In this document: positions 16,951 to 24,842 of the stretch, piece by piece
How the letters are laid out: every line of letters starts with the position of its first letter
How positions within the stretch are numbered: position 1 is the first letter of the stretch
Origin: Bacillota bacterium
Lineage (GTDB): Bacteria; Bacillota; Dethiobacteria; Dethiobacterales; Dethiobacteraceae
Reading direction: 5' to 3'
Length of the DNA stretch: 46,131 nucleotides
NCBI GenBank assembly: GCA_012800795.1
Contig: JAAZIQ010000055.1
Span: 1-46,131 of the forward strand
Translations under genes and position numbers: made by a program
The notes under the pieces: model-generated
Databases searched by the model: none
The model's input: the letters and a program-made list of their open reading frames with translations, nothing else
Told to the model about the DNA's origin: nothing

Positions 16951-17862
16951 ATGTATTTAGCGGCAATAGATTTGGGTACCAATTCTGTGCGCCTATTGGT
17001 GGCGGAAACACAAAAAGACGCACTTGTGCCTGTGCGCCGAGAGTTAATAACCACAAAGCTTGGCAGCGGTCTGATAACAAGCGGACGGTTGTCAGTATCG
17101 GGCCAAGAAGCAACTATGCAGGCGGTTAAAGAGTATTTAAAAATAGCTCGCCATTATGATGCCGCAAAAATAGTTGTTTTTGGCACAAGTGCTTTGCGCC
17201 AAGCCGCAGACGGTCATGCTTTTGCCCGTAGGCTGACGGCAGAAATAGGTCTGCCGGTGGATATTCTATCCGCAAAGGTAGAAGCTTCTCTGTCTTATTT
17301 GGGTGTGACTCAAAGCCTTTCTACGGTAAAAAATGCAGTTGTTTTTGATTTGGGTGGCGGTTCTTGCGAGCTTATTTATCGAGAGAGCAACGAGCTGAAA
17401 ACCCATAGTTATAATTTAGGGGCTCTGTATTTAACAGAAAAGTTTATCAAGCATGATCCGCCGTCGGCAGCAGAAATTGAGTCATTGAGAAAGTATATCT
17501 GTCAGCATTTCGGGAATCATTTAGGAAATAAGAAATGCGGGCAGCTGGTTGGTGTAGGCGGCACTGTGACGGCACTGGCCGCTATGGAGCTTGAGATGAT
17601 GAATTATGATGCCGAGAAATTACATGGTTTAATATTATATAAAGAGGTGATCCAGCGGCAGTTGGCAAAGATGCTGCAGCTTACTGCTGATGAGAGGGCA
17701 AAATTACCCGGGCTGCCACCCGACAGAGCTTTAATTATGCCGGCTGGGGCACTGGTGGTGGCAGAGTTGTTGGCAACTTTTGGGGTAGCACAATTTTTAG
17801 TTTCGCAGGGTGATATTTTACTTGGAAGCCTGTATGCCGCTATTTCATCAGCATCAATTTAG
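16951..17862 (+). CDS. Ppx/GppA-family phosphatase
   Basis: The family comprises exopolyphosphatases and guanosine pentaphosphate phosphohydrolases of the actin-like ATPase fold. The 303-residue length fits the short, single-core form. Phosphate-binding motifs are visible: IDLGTNSVRLLV near residues 6-17, VFGTSALRQA near 75, VFDLGGGSCELIY near 130 and GVGGTVTALAAMEL near 198-211. It may control (p)ppGpp or polyphosphate pools; the substrate cannot be told from sequence. GGAGG lies 5 nt before the ATG. Its 3' end overlaps the convergent ydcZ-like gene by 23 bp, and no terminator for it is seen until 18326. Confidence 0.92.
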   Translation: MYLAAIDLGTNSVRLLVAETQKDALVPVRRELITTKLGSGLITSGRLSVSGQEATMQAVKEYLKIARHYDAAKIVVFGTSALRQAADGHAFARRLTAEIGLPVDILSAKVEASLSYLGVTQSLSTVKNAVVFDLGGGSCELIYRESNELKTHSYNLGALYLTEKFIKHDPPSAAEIESLRKYICQHFGNHLGNKKCGQLVGVGGTVTALAAMELEMMNYDAEKLHGLILYKEVIQRQLAKMLQLTADERAKLPGLPPDRALIMPAGALVVAELLATFGVAQFLVSQGDILLGSLYAAISSASI

Positions 17863-18280
17863 CACCTATGGCGAGGAAGATAACGCCGATGGCTTTGTAC
17901 CAGGTAAAGGGGATCTTTTCCAGACCAAAACAGCCGAAATGATCAAGAAGCAGTGCTGTGCCTACCTGCCCGACAATGATTGCCGTAGTAGCAGTGGCGG
18001 CGCCTGCGTGGGCAATACCTGCCTGTACGGTGTAGAGGATTAACACGCTGATAATGCCACCAAGATAGAGATACCAAGGAACTTCTGCTATCTTGCCTAA
18101 ATCCCCCCTGCCTACCCGCAGCAAGAAAAGCAGTATTAAAAGTGCTAATGTGCCGATAACATGCACAATAAATGTTGATTCCAAAAGACCCACTATTTTA
18201 CCCAGCCCGGTATTGATGGTCCCTTGGACTGCCATGGCAATGCCGGCAATAAATGCTAATAAAAGAGCAATTAGAAACAT
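17840..18280 (-). CDS. YdcZ/DUF606-type DMT-superfamily membrane transporter
   Basis: A 146-residue protein with about five predicted membrane helices, matching YdcZ-type members of the drug/metabolite transporter superfamily, which often act as paired half-transporters. Typical segments are GIAMAVQGTINTGLGKIVG near residues 13-31, SVLILYTVQAGIAHAGAATA near 79 and IVGQVGTALLLDHFG near 102. The substrate is unknown. An upstream ATG at 18343 is rejected because AAAGGAGC lies 7-8 nt before the ATG at 18280. It is the only minus-strand gene in the first 37 kb, overlaps the ppx-type gene tail-to-tail by 23 bp, and has no partner gene nearby. Confidence 0.85.
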   Translation of the reverse strand: MFLIALLLAFIAGIAMAVQGTINTGLGKIVGLLESTFIVHVIGTLALLILLFLLRVGRGDLGKIAEVPWYLYLGGIISVLILYTVQAGIAHAGAATATTAIIVGQVGTALLLDHFGCFGLEKIPFTWYKAIGVIFLAIGAKLMLMK

Positions 18281-18325
18281 TTTTTTTGCTCCTTTCTTTC
18301 CTGTTTTTTTAGTGTGCACGTGCTG

Positions 18326-18372
18326 AGAACCGTCTATGCACAATTTTTTTGTGCAAGACGGTTCTTTTTTTG
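18326..18372 (+). terminator. Long terminator hairpin in the ydcZ-feoB gap
   Basis: Outer stem AGAACCGTCT / AGACGGTTCT (18326-18335 with 18356-18365), inner stem TGCACAA / TTGTGCA with one bulged base, a T5 loop and a T7 tail. It reads on the plus strand, so it either ends transcripts from the ppx-type gene (after crossing ydcZ antisense) or attenuates feoB. TGTGCA at 18313-18318 could pair with TGCACA at 18337-18342 and compete with the inner stem. Confidence 0.8.
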
Positions 18373-18387
18373 CATATTTATTTACAT

Positions 18388-18407
18388 AAGCCCAGAAAGG
18401 CTTTTTT
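18388..18407 (+). terminator. Small hairpin with T-run immediately before the feoB ribosome binding site
   Basis: AAGCC-N6-GGCTT (18388-18392 with 18399-18403) followed by TTTT and then AGGAGG. The stem is only 5 bp, so it may be a weak attenuator or simply a leader structure. Confidence 0.35.
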
Positions 18408-18420
18408 AGGAGGTATGAAA

Positions 18421-20157
18421 ATGAAGAGGGCTGTCTTGGTGGGTTTCCCCAATGTGGGAAAAAGTCTGCTTTTTTATCACTTGACGGGGAACTATATCAC
18501 TGTTTCCAATTACCCGGGGACAACCGTTGAAATTACACATGCTGTGGCCAACTTGGGTGGGCAAACGATAGAGTTTATAGATACTCCGGGTGTCTATAGT
18601 CTTTCTCCATTGTCGGAAGAAGAAGCCGTCACCTGTCGTTTACTGCGGGAGGTTAGCATTGATTGTATTGTTCATGTTGTCGATGCCAAGAATTTACCCC
18701 GTATGCTGCCGCTGACTTTAGAGCTGCTGCAGCTTGGAAGTCCACTCGTTTTGGTGCTAAATATGATGGACGAGGCAGATAAAGCGGGGGTGCGCATTAA
18801 ACATAAGGAATTGGCCGCCTACTTAGGTATTCCGGTAATTAAGGCATCTTTTACTCAAGGCTGGGGTATACAGGCAATAAAAAAAACGGTAGCTGCAATG
18901 GCTACAGCAGGCAAATCTGTGCGGAAGACCGGATTACCATCCTACAGTCAAGGCCGTCAATTGAATTTACAGCAGCAGGCGGAACAGATATTAAAAAACA
19001 TTTATGATGCCGGCAGATTGCTTGATTACGAGAATTGGTTTGAGAGATTTACTCTTATGCCGCTTGGCGGAGCATTTTTAGTGGTTTTGACTCTTTATTT
19101 TGGTCTTTATTTATTTGTGGGCCGTTTTGGAGCAGGTACATTGGTTGATTTGTTGGAGGGAGTGCTGCTGGGGGAGATAGTTCTACCTACTTTATGTGGA
19201 TGGTTAGAAAGCTTTTTGCCTTTGGCGCCGCTTAAAAGCTTATTTTTTGGTGAGTTTGGGCTGGTGACATTAGGCTTTCGTTATGCTTTCGGCATTATAA
19301 TGCCCATTGTCGGCACTTTCTTTTTTATGTTTGCGCTGCTTGAGGATAGCGGCTGCCTTCCACGTTTGGCATATTGGGCTGATACTGCTATGAAAAAAAT
19401 AGGGCTAAACGGGCGGGCCGTTATCCCGCTGACTTTGGGTTTGGGCTGTGGTACCATGGCTGTACTGGTCACTAGAATCCTTGAAAGCCGCCGTGAACGA
19501 ATCATTGCGACTTTTCTTTTAGCTTTGGCAGTACCTTGTTCGGCACAGTTAGGCCTGATTATGGCTTTACTGGCTCAGGATTCTTTTTATTTGTGGTGCT
19601 GGTTTGGTGTGATAAGCGTCATGTTGCTGCTGAGTTCTCTCTGTTTACAACTTCTGCTGCCGGGAAGGGAGCCTTATTTTTATCTGGAGCTGCCACCTCT
19701 ACGGCGGCCTTCCTTGAATGCCATTTTTAAAAAAACAGCCGCGCGTATGCGTTGGTATTTTAGGGAGGTTATTCCTGTTTTTCTGTTGGTCAGTTTTTGC
19801 CTCTGGCTGCTGCAGGAAAGCGGCTTATTAAGTTGGTTATCATTTTTTATGCAACCTCTGCTGGGGCAGATGGGGCTGCCGCCGACTTTAAGCACTGTTT
19901 TTCTTTCAGGTTTTTTCCGGCGTGATTACGGGACGGCAGGATTATATGATTTATACCGTTTAGGGCTGTTGTCCGGTGAGCAATTATTGCTTGCCGCCAC
20001 CGTACTAACACTCTTTCTGCCCTGTTTGGCGCAACTGGTAATGATGATTCGTGAAAGGGGCTTTTTGACAGCAATTTCAATTGCCGCAGGCGTATCCGTC
20101 ATAGCAGTGGTGACAGGTATAATCATGCGCATTTTTTTAGGGCTGCCTGTTTTATGA
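18421..20157 (+). CDS. feoB: FeoB-type ferrous iron transporter (short form)
   Basis: FeoB couples a cytoplasmic G-protein domain to a membrane pore for Fe2+ uptake in anaerobes. At 578 residues it is shorter than E. coli FeoB (773). The G1 loop reads GFPNVGKS (8-15; N or Q is usual at the second position). Switch I holds NYPGTT, G3 is DTPG and G4 is NMMDEAD. Membrane helices start near residue 210. The Gate-type sequence LGLGCGTMAVLVTRILESRR near 340-360 and the VPCSAQLG cysteine motif near 374 are present. Of two ATGs, 18421 has the proper 7-nt spacing from AGGAGG. Iron specificity is inferred from the adjacent feoA. The pair is inserted into the yab cluster. Confidence 0.88.
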   Translation: MKRAVLVGFPNVGKSLLFYHLTGNYITVSNYPGTTVEITHAVANLGGQTIEFIDTPGVYSLSPLSEEEAVTCRLLREVSIDCIVHVVDAKNLPRMLPLTLELLQLGSPLVLVLNMMDEADKAGVRIKHKELAAYLGIPVIKASFTQGWGIQAIKKTVAAMATAGKSVRKTGLPSYSQGRQLNLQQQAEQILKNIYDAGRLLDYENWFERFTLMPLGGAFLVVLTLYFGLYLFVGRFGAGTLVDLLEGVLLGEIVLPTLCGWLESFLPLAPLKSLFFGEFGLVTLGFRYAFGIIMPIVGTFFFMFALLEDSGCLPRLAYWADTAMKKIGLNGRAVIPLTLGLGCGTMAVLVTRILESRRERIIATFLLALAVPCSAQLGLIMALLAQDSFYLWCWFGVISVMLLLSSLCLQLLLPGREPYFYLELPPLRRPSLNAIFKKTAARMRWYFREVIPVFLLVSFCLWLLQESGLLSWLSFFMQPLLGQMGLPPTLSTVFLSGFFRRDYGTAGLYDLYRLGLLSGEQLLLAATVLTLFLPCLAQLVMMIRERGFLTAISIAAGVSVIAVVTGIIMRIFLGLPVL

Positions 20158-20179
20158 GACATAGAAGGGGGAAAGCCAG

Positions 20180-20407
20180 GTGAGTAAAATGCTAACGGAT
20201 TTGGACGTGGGGCAGGCAGGGAAAATTGTTGAACTAACTACAAATGACCGCAAAATGCTGGCTATCTTGATGAGGCTCGGCATAATTCCAGGAGCGTCTT
20301 TACGCTTGCTGCGCCAAAAACCTGCCTTAGTCATACAAATCGGACACAGTAAAGCTGCCTTAGGCCGTGATCTAGCTGCGTTTGTACGTATCAGCCCGCT
20401 TTTATAA
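20180..20407 (+). CDS. feoA: FeoA SH3-like iron-transport accessory protein
   Basis: FeoA is a small cytoplasmic SH3-fold protein that helps FeoB. The 75-residue sequence shows LTDLDVGQAGKIVEL near 5-19, RLGIIPGASLRLLRQKP near 32-48 and GRDLAAFVRI near the end, the usual FeoA pattern. The start is GTG at 20180, 8 nt after GAAGGGGG. Here feoA follows feoB, whereas feoA-feoB is the usual order. The spoIIE regulatory region begins right after its stop. Confidence 0.9.
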   Translation: MSKMLTDLDVGQAGKIVELTTNDRKMLAILMRLGIIPGASLRLLRQKPALVIQIGHSKAALGRDLAAFVRISPLL

Positions 20408-20409
20408 AA

Positions 20410-20416
20410 TGTCGAA
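20410..20416 (+). promoter_or_regulatory. Spo0A box upstream of spoIIE
   Basis: TGTCGAA is a perfect 7-base Spo0A core, 26 bp upstream of a second reverse-orientation 0A-like box (20442-20450) that overlaps the spoIIE -35. Confidence 0.6.
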
Positions 20417-20441
20417 AATTTTTTAATCTCAGTCGTCTGAC

Positions 20442-20475
20442 TGTGACAAATTATTAAACTATAGAGCGGTATAAT
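20442..20475 (+). promoter_or_regulatory. spoIIE promoter with 21-bp spacing and overlapping Spo0A box
   Basis: GTGACA at 20443-20448 and TATAAT at 20470-20475 are 21 bp apart, far from the 17-bp norm. This is the known architecture of Spo0A-activated sigma-A promoters such as Bacillus spoIIE and spoIIG. The complement of 20442-20450 reads TTTGTCACA, 8 of 9 to the 0A consensus, and overlaps the -35. Confidence 0.7.
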
Positions 20476-20506
20476 GTAAGGAAGCGCTAAAGGAAGGGGG
20501 ATACGG

Positions 20507-22684
20507 ATGCCAGATCATTTTACGGCTGTGGAACCATATGTGCGTACGGCTAGTACCCGGTCAAAAGCATCACAGCGGCGGCATAAATTATCCCGTTTAC
20601 ATATACCAGGAGAGCTGCGCAGCTGTGAGACTGTAGGAGCCATCCTGGCGCTTATTTTGCTTACACGTTTGCGCCTGATGGGAGAATTGTCTCCATTCGG
20701 CTTGACTTTTTGGGCAGTGACAAGCCGGGGAGAAACACGGCGTATGTGGCTTTATGGCATTATTATGATTGCTACTGCTTCGTTGGGAAAGGACTGGCTG
20801 TATTCTGGCGGTTTATTGGCTGGTAGTATTACTTTTATTTTGCTGCGCTACCGTCTGCACAGAATTCATCTGCCATATGTAATATGCATAGCTTTAGCTT
20901 TAATGGCCAGTGCTCTACCGAGATTGTGGTTAAACAGCTTTCAGCCCTATGATCTATTTTTGACTGTAATTGAAGTATTATTAGCAATGCTGGCGGCAGC
21001 TGTTTTTTTACAAATTCAAAAATGCCCATTTTCAATTTTATATTCAGAAAATCAACTGGAAGGTTTCACCTCCTGGATTGTATTTATTGGTCTATTGCTT
21101 TTAGCTTTAATTCAGGAGAATACTATTTTTACCGTTGTTGCCAACACCATTGCCAGAGCCATTGTCCTTTTTGCCGCTTACTGGTTTGGTCCCGGCCTGG
21201 CAGCGGCCGCCGGCGCTTTGTTGGGGTTTATTCTAGGTGTCCAAAGTTCAGGATTTATCTGGATTAGTGTCTTAACTTTTTCAGGTTTTCTTGCCGGTTT
21301 GTTTCGCTCGTTTGGCAGACTGGCAGTGGTTGTTTCTTTTCTGCTTGGTACGGCTTCCCTTTCCCTTTATCTCTTTGGTTGGCAGGCACTAGGGGGGGAA
21401 CTTACTGCTTCATTGGCAGTAAGCATCCTGCTTTTATTACTGCCGCTGCTGCCCATTAAAGCAAAGGCTTTAGTGCCTTTTATACAGGGAAAAATTAAGA
21501 GTGAAGCGGAGAAGGTACGAGAGGAAACGGCTGTTCGCTTGCATGAGTGCAGCCTGATTCTGCGTGAACTGGCAAATGCATTTTTAACGGTCGCCGCCGA
21601 TAAACAAGAAAAAAAAGATCCGGTAGTAACGACTTTAATAGAAGGGACGATAATGCGAGTTTGTTGGAGCTGTCCGTCCCGTAGGCGATGTTGGGAAAGA
21701 GATTTGCAGCGAACATACAATGCTACCATTCGCATTTTAAGTGAGCTGGATAAAGGTCGCCTGATAAGTGAGATGCGCGTGCCGGATTATTTTGAGAAGC
21801 AATGCTCCAGGAAGTATGACTATATAAGTACAATGTATTTGCTGCAGGGATTAGAAAAAAACGGACAAGCTTGGCAAAGAAAATTGGCTGATAGTCACGA
21901 GCTTGTGACAATACAACTAATGGGGTTGGCAGAGATTATGATGAAGCTAGGCAAAGAAGTTCGGGAGAATTTTCCCGGCAAAAAACAACAACCGTATCAG
22001 CAATGTTTTTATGTAGAGCTGGGTATTGCGCAGGTAGCTAAGGAACGGCAGGATGTTTGCGGGGATTATTATAGCTACCTGGAGCTGCGTGATGGCAGAC
22101 AGGTCTTTCTTTTGAGTGACGGTATGGGTAACGGCAGTCGCGCGCAGCAGGAGAGCCGTACAGCGGTTAAATTAGTTGAACAATTGCTGCTGGCAGGCTT
22201 TGAGCAGGATGCCGTTATTCGAACAGTCAATACACTTTTACAGCTGCGGTCACAGGAGGAAAGTTTTGCTACCTTAGATATTTTAATGATAGATACAGAG
22301 AAAGGGGAAGCGGAATTTCTGAAAAACGGAGCGGCGCCAAGCTATGTGAAAGCAGAACAAAGTGTGCGCGAAATAAAAAGCCCCTCACTTCCTGTGGGCA
22401 TTCTTAGCGAAGTGGAATTAAAGCCGGTTACTGTTTCACTCCATGATGATTGTATGATAGTGATGGTGACGGACGGTATTTTTGAAGCTTTCCCCCAGCA
22501 GCCGGATTGGTTGAAAAACTATTTACTGGAACAAACATATATGCATCCGCAGGTTTTGGCTGATGAAATTCTGGCTAAAGCCCGGCAGCTTTATGGAAGC
22601 AGTGAACTGCGAGATGATTTGACCATACTTGTCTGTCGTGCCAAACGCCTTAAACATAAAATCAGGGATTATATGACTGCTTAA
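20507..22684 (+). CDS. spoIIE: Stage II sporulation protein E (PP2C phosphatase)
   Basis: SpoIIE dephosphorylates SpoIIAA-P to release sigma-F in the forespore and interacts with FtsZ at the polar septum. The 725 residues (827 in Bacillus) comprise a basic N-terminus, about ten membrane helices (roughly 40-320), a central coiled segment with CWSCPSRRRCWERDL near 386, and a C-terminal PP2C domain from about 510. That domain contains DVCGDYYSYLELRDG, the metal-binding LSDGMGNGSRAQQES near 536 and TDGIFEAF near 655, ending with the DDLTILV motif. AGGAAGGGGG precedes the ATG. Its promoter shows direct Spo0A control. It sits between feoA and tilS, where Bacillus also has spoIIE before tilS. Confidence 0.96.
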   Translation: MPDHFTAVEPYVRTASTRSKASQRRHKLSRLHIPGELRSCETVGAILALILLTRLRLMGELSPFGLTFWAVTSRGETRRMWLYGIIMIATASLGKDWLYSGGLLAGSITFILLRYRLHRIHLPYVICIALALMASALPRLWLNSFQPYDLFLTVIEVLLAMLAAAVFLQIQKCPFSILYSENQLEGFTSWIVFIGLLLLALIQENTIFTVVANTIARAIVLFAAYWFGPGLAAAAGALLGFILGVQSSGFIWISVLTFSGFLAGLFRSFGRLAVVVSFLLGTASLSLYLFGWQALGGELTASLAVSILLLLLPLLPIKAKALVPFIQGKIKSEAEKVREETAVRLHECSLILRELANAFLTVAADKQEKKDPVVTTLIEGTIMRVCWSCPSRRRCWERDLQRTYNATIRILSELDKGRLISEMRVPDYFEKQCSRKYDYISTMYLLQGLEKNGQAWQRKLADSHELVTIQLMGLAEIMMKLGKEVRENFPGKKQQPYQQCFYVELGIAQVAKERQDVCGDYYSYLELRDGRQVFLLSDGMGNGSRAQQESRTAVKLVEQLLLAGFEQDAVIRTVNTLLQLRSQEESFATLDILMIDTEKGEAEFLKNGAAPSYVKAEQSVREIKSPSLPVGILSEVELKPVTVSLHDDCMIVMVTDGIFEAFPQQPDWLKNYLLEQTYMHPQVLADEILAKARQLYGSSELRDDLTILVCRAKRLKHKIRDYMTA

Positions 22685-22705
22685 AAGATCTTTCTGGAAC
22701 AAATT

Positions 22706-22728
22706 AACCTCGTCATGAGGTTTTTTTA
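22706..22728 (+). terminator. Intrinsic terminator after spoIIE
   Basis: Stem AACCTC / GAGGTT (22706-22711 with 22717-22722), a 5-nt loop and a TTTTT tail. Confidence 0.75.
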
Positions 22729-22737
22729 TTTGTATAT

Positions 22738-22767
22738 TTGGCAGACAGGGGCAAAATATGGTATAGT
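22738..22767 (+). promoter_or_regulatory. Sigma-A promoter of tilS
   Basis: TTGGCA at 22738-22743 and TATAGT at 22762-22767 with an 18-bp spacer. It lies downstream of the first ATG of the long open frame, which shows that tilS starts later. Confidence 0.6.
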
Positions 22768-22849
22768 TTTTTTATATAGGGTGAGTGATGCTGCTGCAAA
22801 TGAGGTCGGAATATTGCTTTTCCCCCAGAAAAGAGACGGGGTGGTATTT

Positions 22850-24241
22850 TTGTATAAAGCCGTTATGAAGACAATTAAGGAGCGACAGCTTCTTTTGCCG
22901 GGAGATAAAGTATTGCTTGCAGTATCCGGAGGACCTGACTCTTTATGCTTGCTGCATCTTATGCATAGAATGGCGCCGGAGCTGAAGCTTAAGCTTCATG
23001 CCATTCATATTAATCATTGTTTGCGGCCGGAAGCAGCGGAAGAGGCGGAATTCGTTAAAAAATGGGCAGCTAAACTGTCCGTGCCGGTCACTGTGCGCAA
23101 ACTGCAGGTCAAAGAACTGCAAAAAAGGGAAAAATTGTCGGTTGAAGAGGCGGCAAGGCGTGGCCGCTACCGTCTTTTTTTGGAGACGGCGCGGCAGGTG
23201 GGTGCCAAACGTATTGCCACCGCGCATCATAGTGATGATCGTATTGAAACGCTACTGATGAGGCTTTTAACGGGAAGTGGGCTTGACGGCTTAAGGGGAA
23301 TTCCCAGTAAACGTACTTTAGCCCACGGAATCGAAGTGGTTCGCCCTCTCTATGATGTTTCCAGAGAAGATATTGAGAATTACTGCCGTCGGCATCACCT
23401 GCATCCGGTACAGGATGCTTCCAATTTTTTGCCCATTTATTTTCGCAATCGGGTGCGTTTGCACCTTTTACCTTTTTTGGAGCGGGAATTTGGCCCTCAT
23501 ATCCGGAGAACAATTTTGCGTACCGCCGATTTGTTGGCGGCTGACAGTTCTTTACTGGATAGGGTGACAAGATCGGCATATCAAAAGGTTGCCATTCCGG
23601 GACAAATGCCCCTGCTGCGGCTTGCTGAACTACAAAAGCTGCCCAAAGCCCTGCAGGCTCGTGTTGTTAGGCAGGCCCTATGGGCTGCCGGTGTGGAAAG
23701 AATCACAAGCACTCATATTAAACAAGTTTTGGCAGTTGCTGAATCTGATTCTCCTTCTGCTTCCTGTATTTTACCGGGAGAAACGGTGGTGCAGAGGGAG
23801 TATGATTATCTGAAAATAGGATATTCTGATAGCGGTTCTAACACAGGCACCGCTGAAATACTTGTGACGGAGCCGGGACGGGTTTTCCTGCCCTGGAGCG
23901 ACCAATGGTTGGAGACGAAAATTATGGACCGAGCGGAAGTCTCTTTATCTCCAGCCAATAAGGAGGAGGCTTTTTGTGCTGCCGATGCACTAGAGTGGCC
24001 GCTACGTGTACGCACACGGCGGCCTGGAGATAAGGTGCAGTTACTAGGCAGTCCCGGTACCCGTAAGGTAAAAAAAATTTTAATAGATAAAAAGATTGCA
24101 CGACGGCAGCGTGATCTATTGTCGCTCGTGTTAAGCGGCGGGGATATAATTTGGTTAAGTGGAGTCGATATAGCGGAAAAATATCGTGTCTTACCGTCTA
24201 CAAAAAAGGTTTTACATTTAAAATTAATTAAAAAGCAATAA
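22850..24241 (+). CDS. tilS: tRNA(Ile)-lysidine synthetase
   Basis: TilS modifies cytidine 34 of tRNA-Ile(CAU) to lysidine, changing decoding from AUG to AUA; it is essential. The PP-loop ATPase motif SGGPDSLCLL is near residues 25-34, with HINHCLRPEAAEEAEF near 60, EEAARRGRYRLF near 98 and ATAHHSDDRIETLLMRLLTG near 123. The C-terminal TilS substrate-binding region (RRPGDKVQLLGSPGTRKVKK) follows near 395. The open frame reaches back to 22715, but that point lies in the spoIIE terminator and before the promoter. The TTG at 22850 behind GGGGTGG gives 463 residues, matching the family; ATG 22865 is the alternative. Confidence 0.93.
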   Translation: MYKAVMKTIKERQLLLPGDKVLLAVSGGPDSLCLLHLMHRMAPELKLKLHAIHINHCLRPEAAEEAEFVKKWAAKLSVPVTVRKLQVKELQKREKLSVEEAARRGRYRLFLETARQVGAKRIATAHHSDDRIETLLMRLLTGSGLDGLRGIPSKRTLAHGIEVVRPLYDVSREDIENYCRRHHLHPVQDASNFLPIYFRNRVRLHLLPFLEREFGPHIRRTILRTADLLAADSSLLDRVTRSAYQKVAIPGQMPLLRLAELQKLPKALQARVVRQALWAAGVERITSTHIKQVLAVAESDSPSASCILPGETVVQREYDYLKIGYSDSGSNTGTAEILVTEPGRVFLPWSDQWLETKIMDRAEVSLSPANKEEAFCAADALEWPLRVRTRRPGDKVQLLGSPGTRKVKKILIDKKIARRQRDLLSLVLSGGDIIWLSGVDIAEKYRVLPSTKKVLHLKLIKKQ

Positions 24242-24269
24242 AATTTTATTGGTAAAAGGATGGTGCCTT

Positions 24270-24797
24270 ATGTCGCAAAAGCAAATTCAGAAAATATTAT
24301 TGAGCAGGGAGGAGATTGCAGAAAAAATTGCACAGTTGGGGGAGCAGATCAGTCAAGATTACGCCGGTAAGGAAATTTTGCTTATTTGTGTTTTAAAAGG
24401 AGCCGTCATTTTCTTGGCTGACTTAATGCGCCACATTAGTGTTCCAGTGCAAATCGATTTTATGGCTGTATCTTCTTATGGGGCGGCAACGGAATCCTCC
24501 GGTGTGGTCAGAATTTTGAAAGATTTAGACGGCAGTATTGAAGGTAAACACTGCCTGATTGTGGAGGATATTATTGACAGCGGCTTAACGCTGAAATATT
24601 TGAAAGAAAACCTGCAGTCCCGTCAACCCGCTTCCTTGAAAATAGTTACTCTGTTAGATAAGCCTGAAAGGCGCCGTGTAGAAATTACGCCTGATTACTG
24701 TGGCTTTCAAATTCCCGATGAATTTGTCGTTGGCTATGGCCTGGATTTTGCCGAACAATATCGTTCTTTACCTGATATCTGTGTCTTAGAGTCTTAA
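24270..24797 (+). CDS. hpt: Hypoxanthine-guanine phosphoribosyltransferase
   Basis: Hpt salvages hypoxanthine and guanine to IMP and GMP using PRPP. The 175-residue protein shows the early LICVLKGAVIFLADLMR near 38, SSYGAATESSGVV near 70, the PRPP loop LIVEDIIDSGLTL near 97-109 and the purine-recognition KIVTLLDKPERR near 125. A TTG at 24249 would extend the protein by seven residues; the ATG at 24270, 9 nt after AAAGGA, is preferred. It lies 28 nt after tilS, and the tilS-hpt-ftsH order is classical, although mobA intervenes here. Confidence 0.95.
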   Translation: MSQKQIQKILLSREEIAEKIAQLGEQISQDYAGKEILLICVLKGAVIFLADLMRHISVPVQIDFMAVSSYGAATESSGVVRILKDLDGSIEGKHCLIVEDIIDSGLTLKYLKENLQSRQPASLKIVTLLDKPERRRVEITPDYCGFQIPDEFVVGYGLDFAEQYRSLPDICVLES

Positions 24798-24842
24798 AAC
24801 TGCAGCAGTGTTTTGCTAAAATAGTGAAAGTAGGGAAGTGCA

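Noticed and set aside
18281-18343. Longer ydcZ-type protein from the ATG at 18343
   Set aside because: It would start inside the terminator hairpin and includes the AAAGGAGC that serves the ATG at 18280.
22715-22849. N-terminal extension of tilS to the ATG at 22715
   Set aside because: That ATG lies in the loop of the spoIIE terminator and upstream of the tilS promoter. The extra 45 residues do not look like TilS.
23109-23579. 156-codon minus-strand frame opposite tilS
   Set aside because: It is antisense to conserved TilS motifs, with a Pro/His-rich shadow composition and no start signals.
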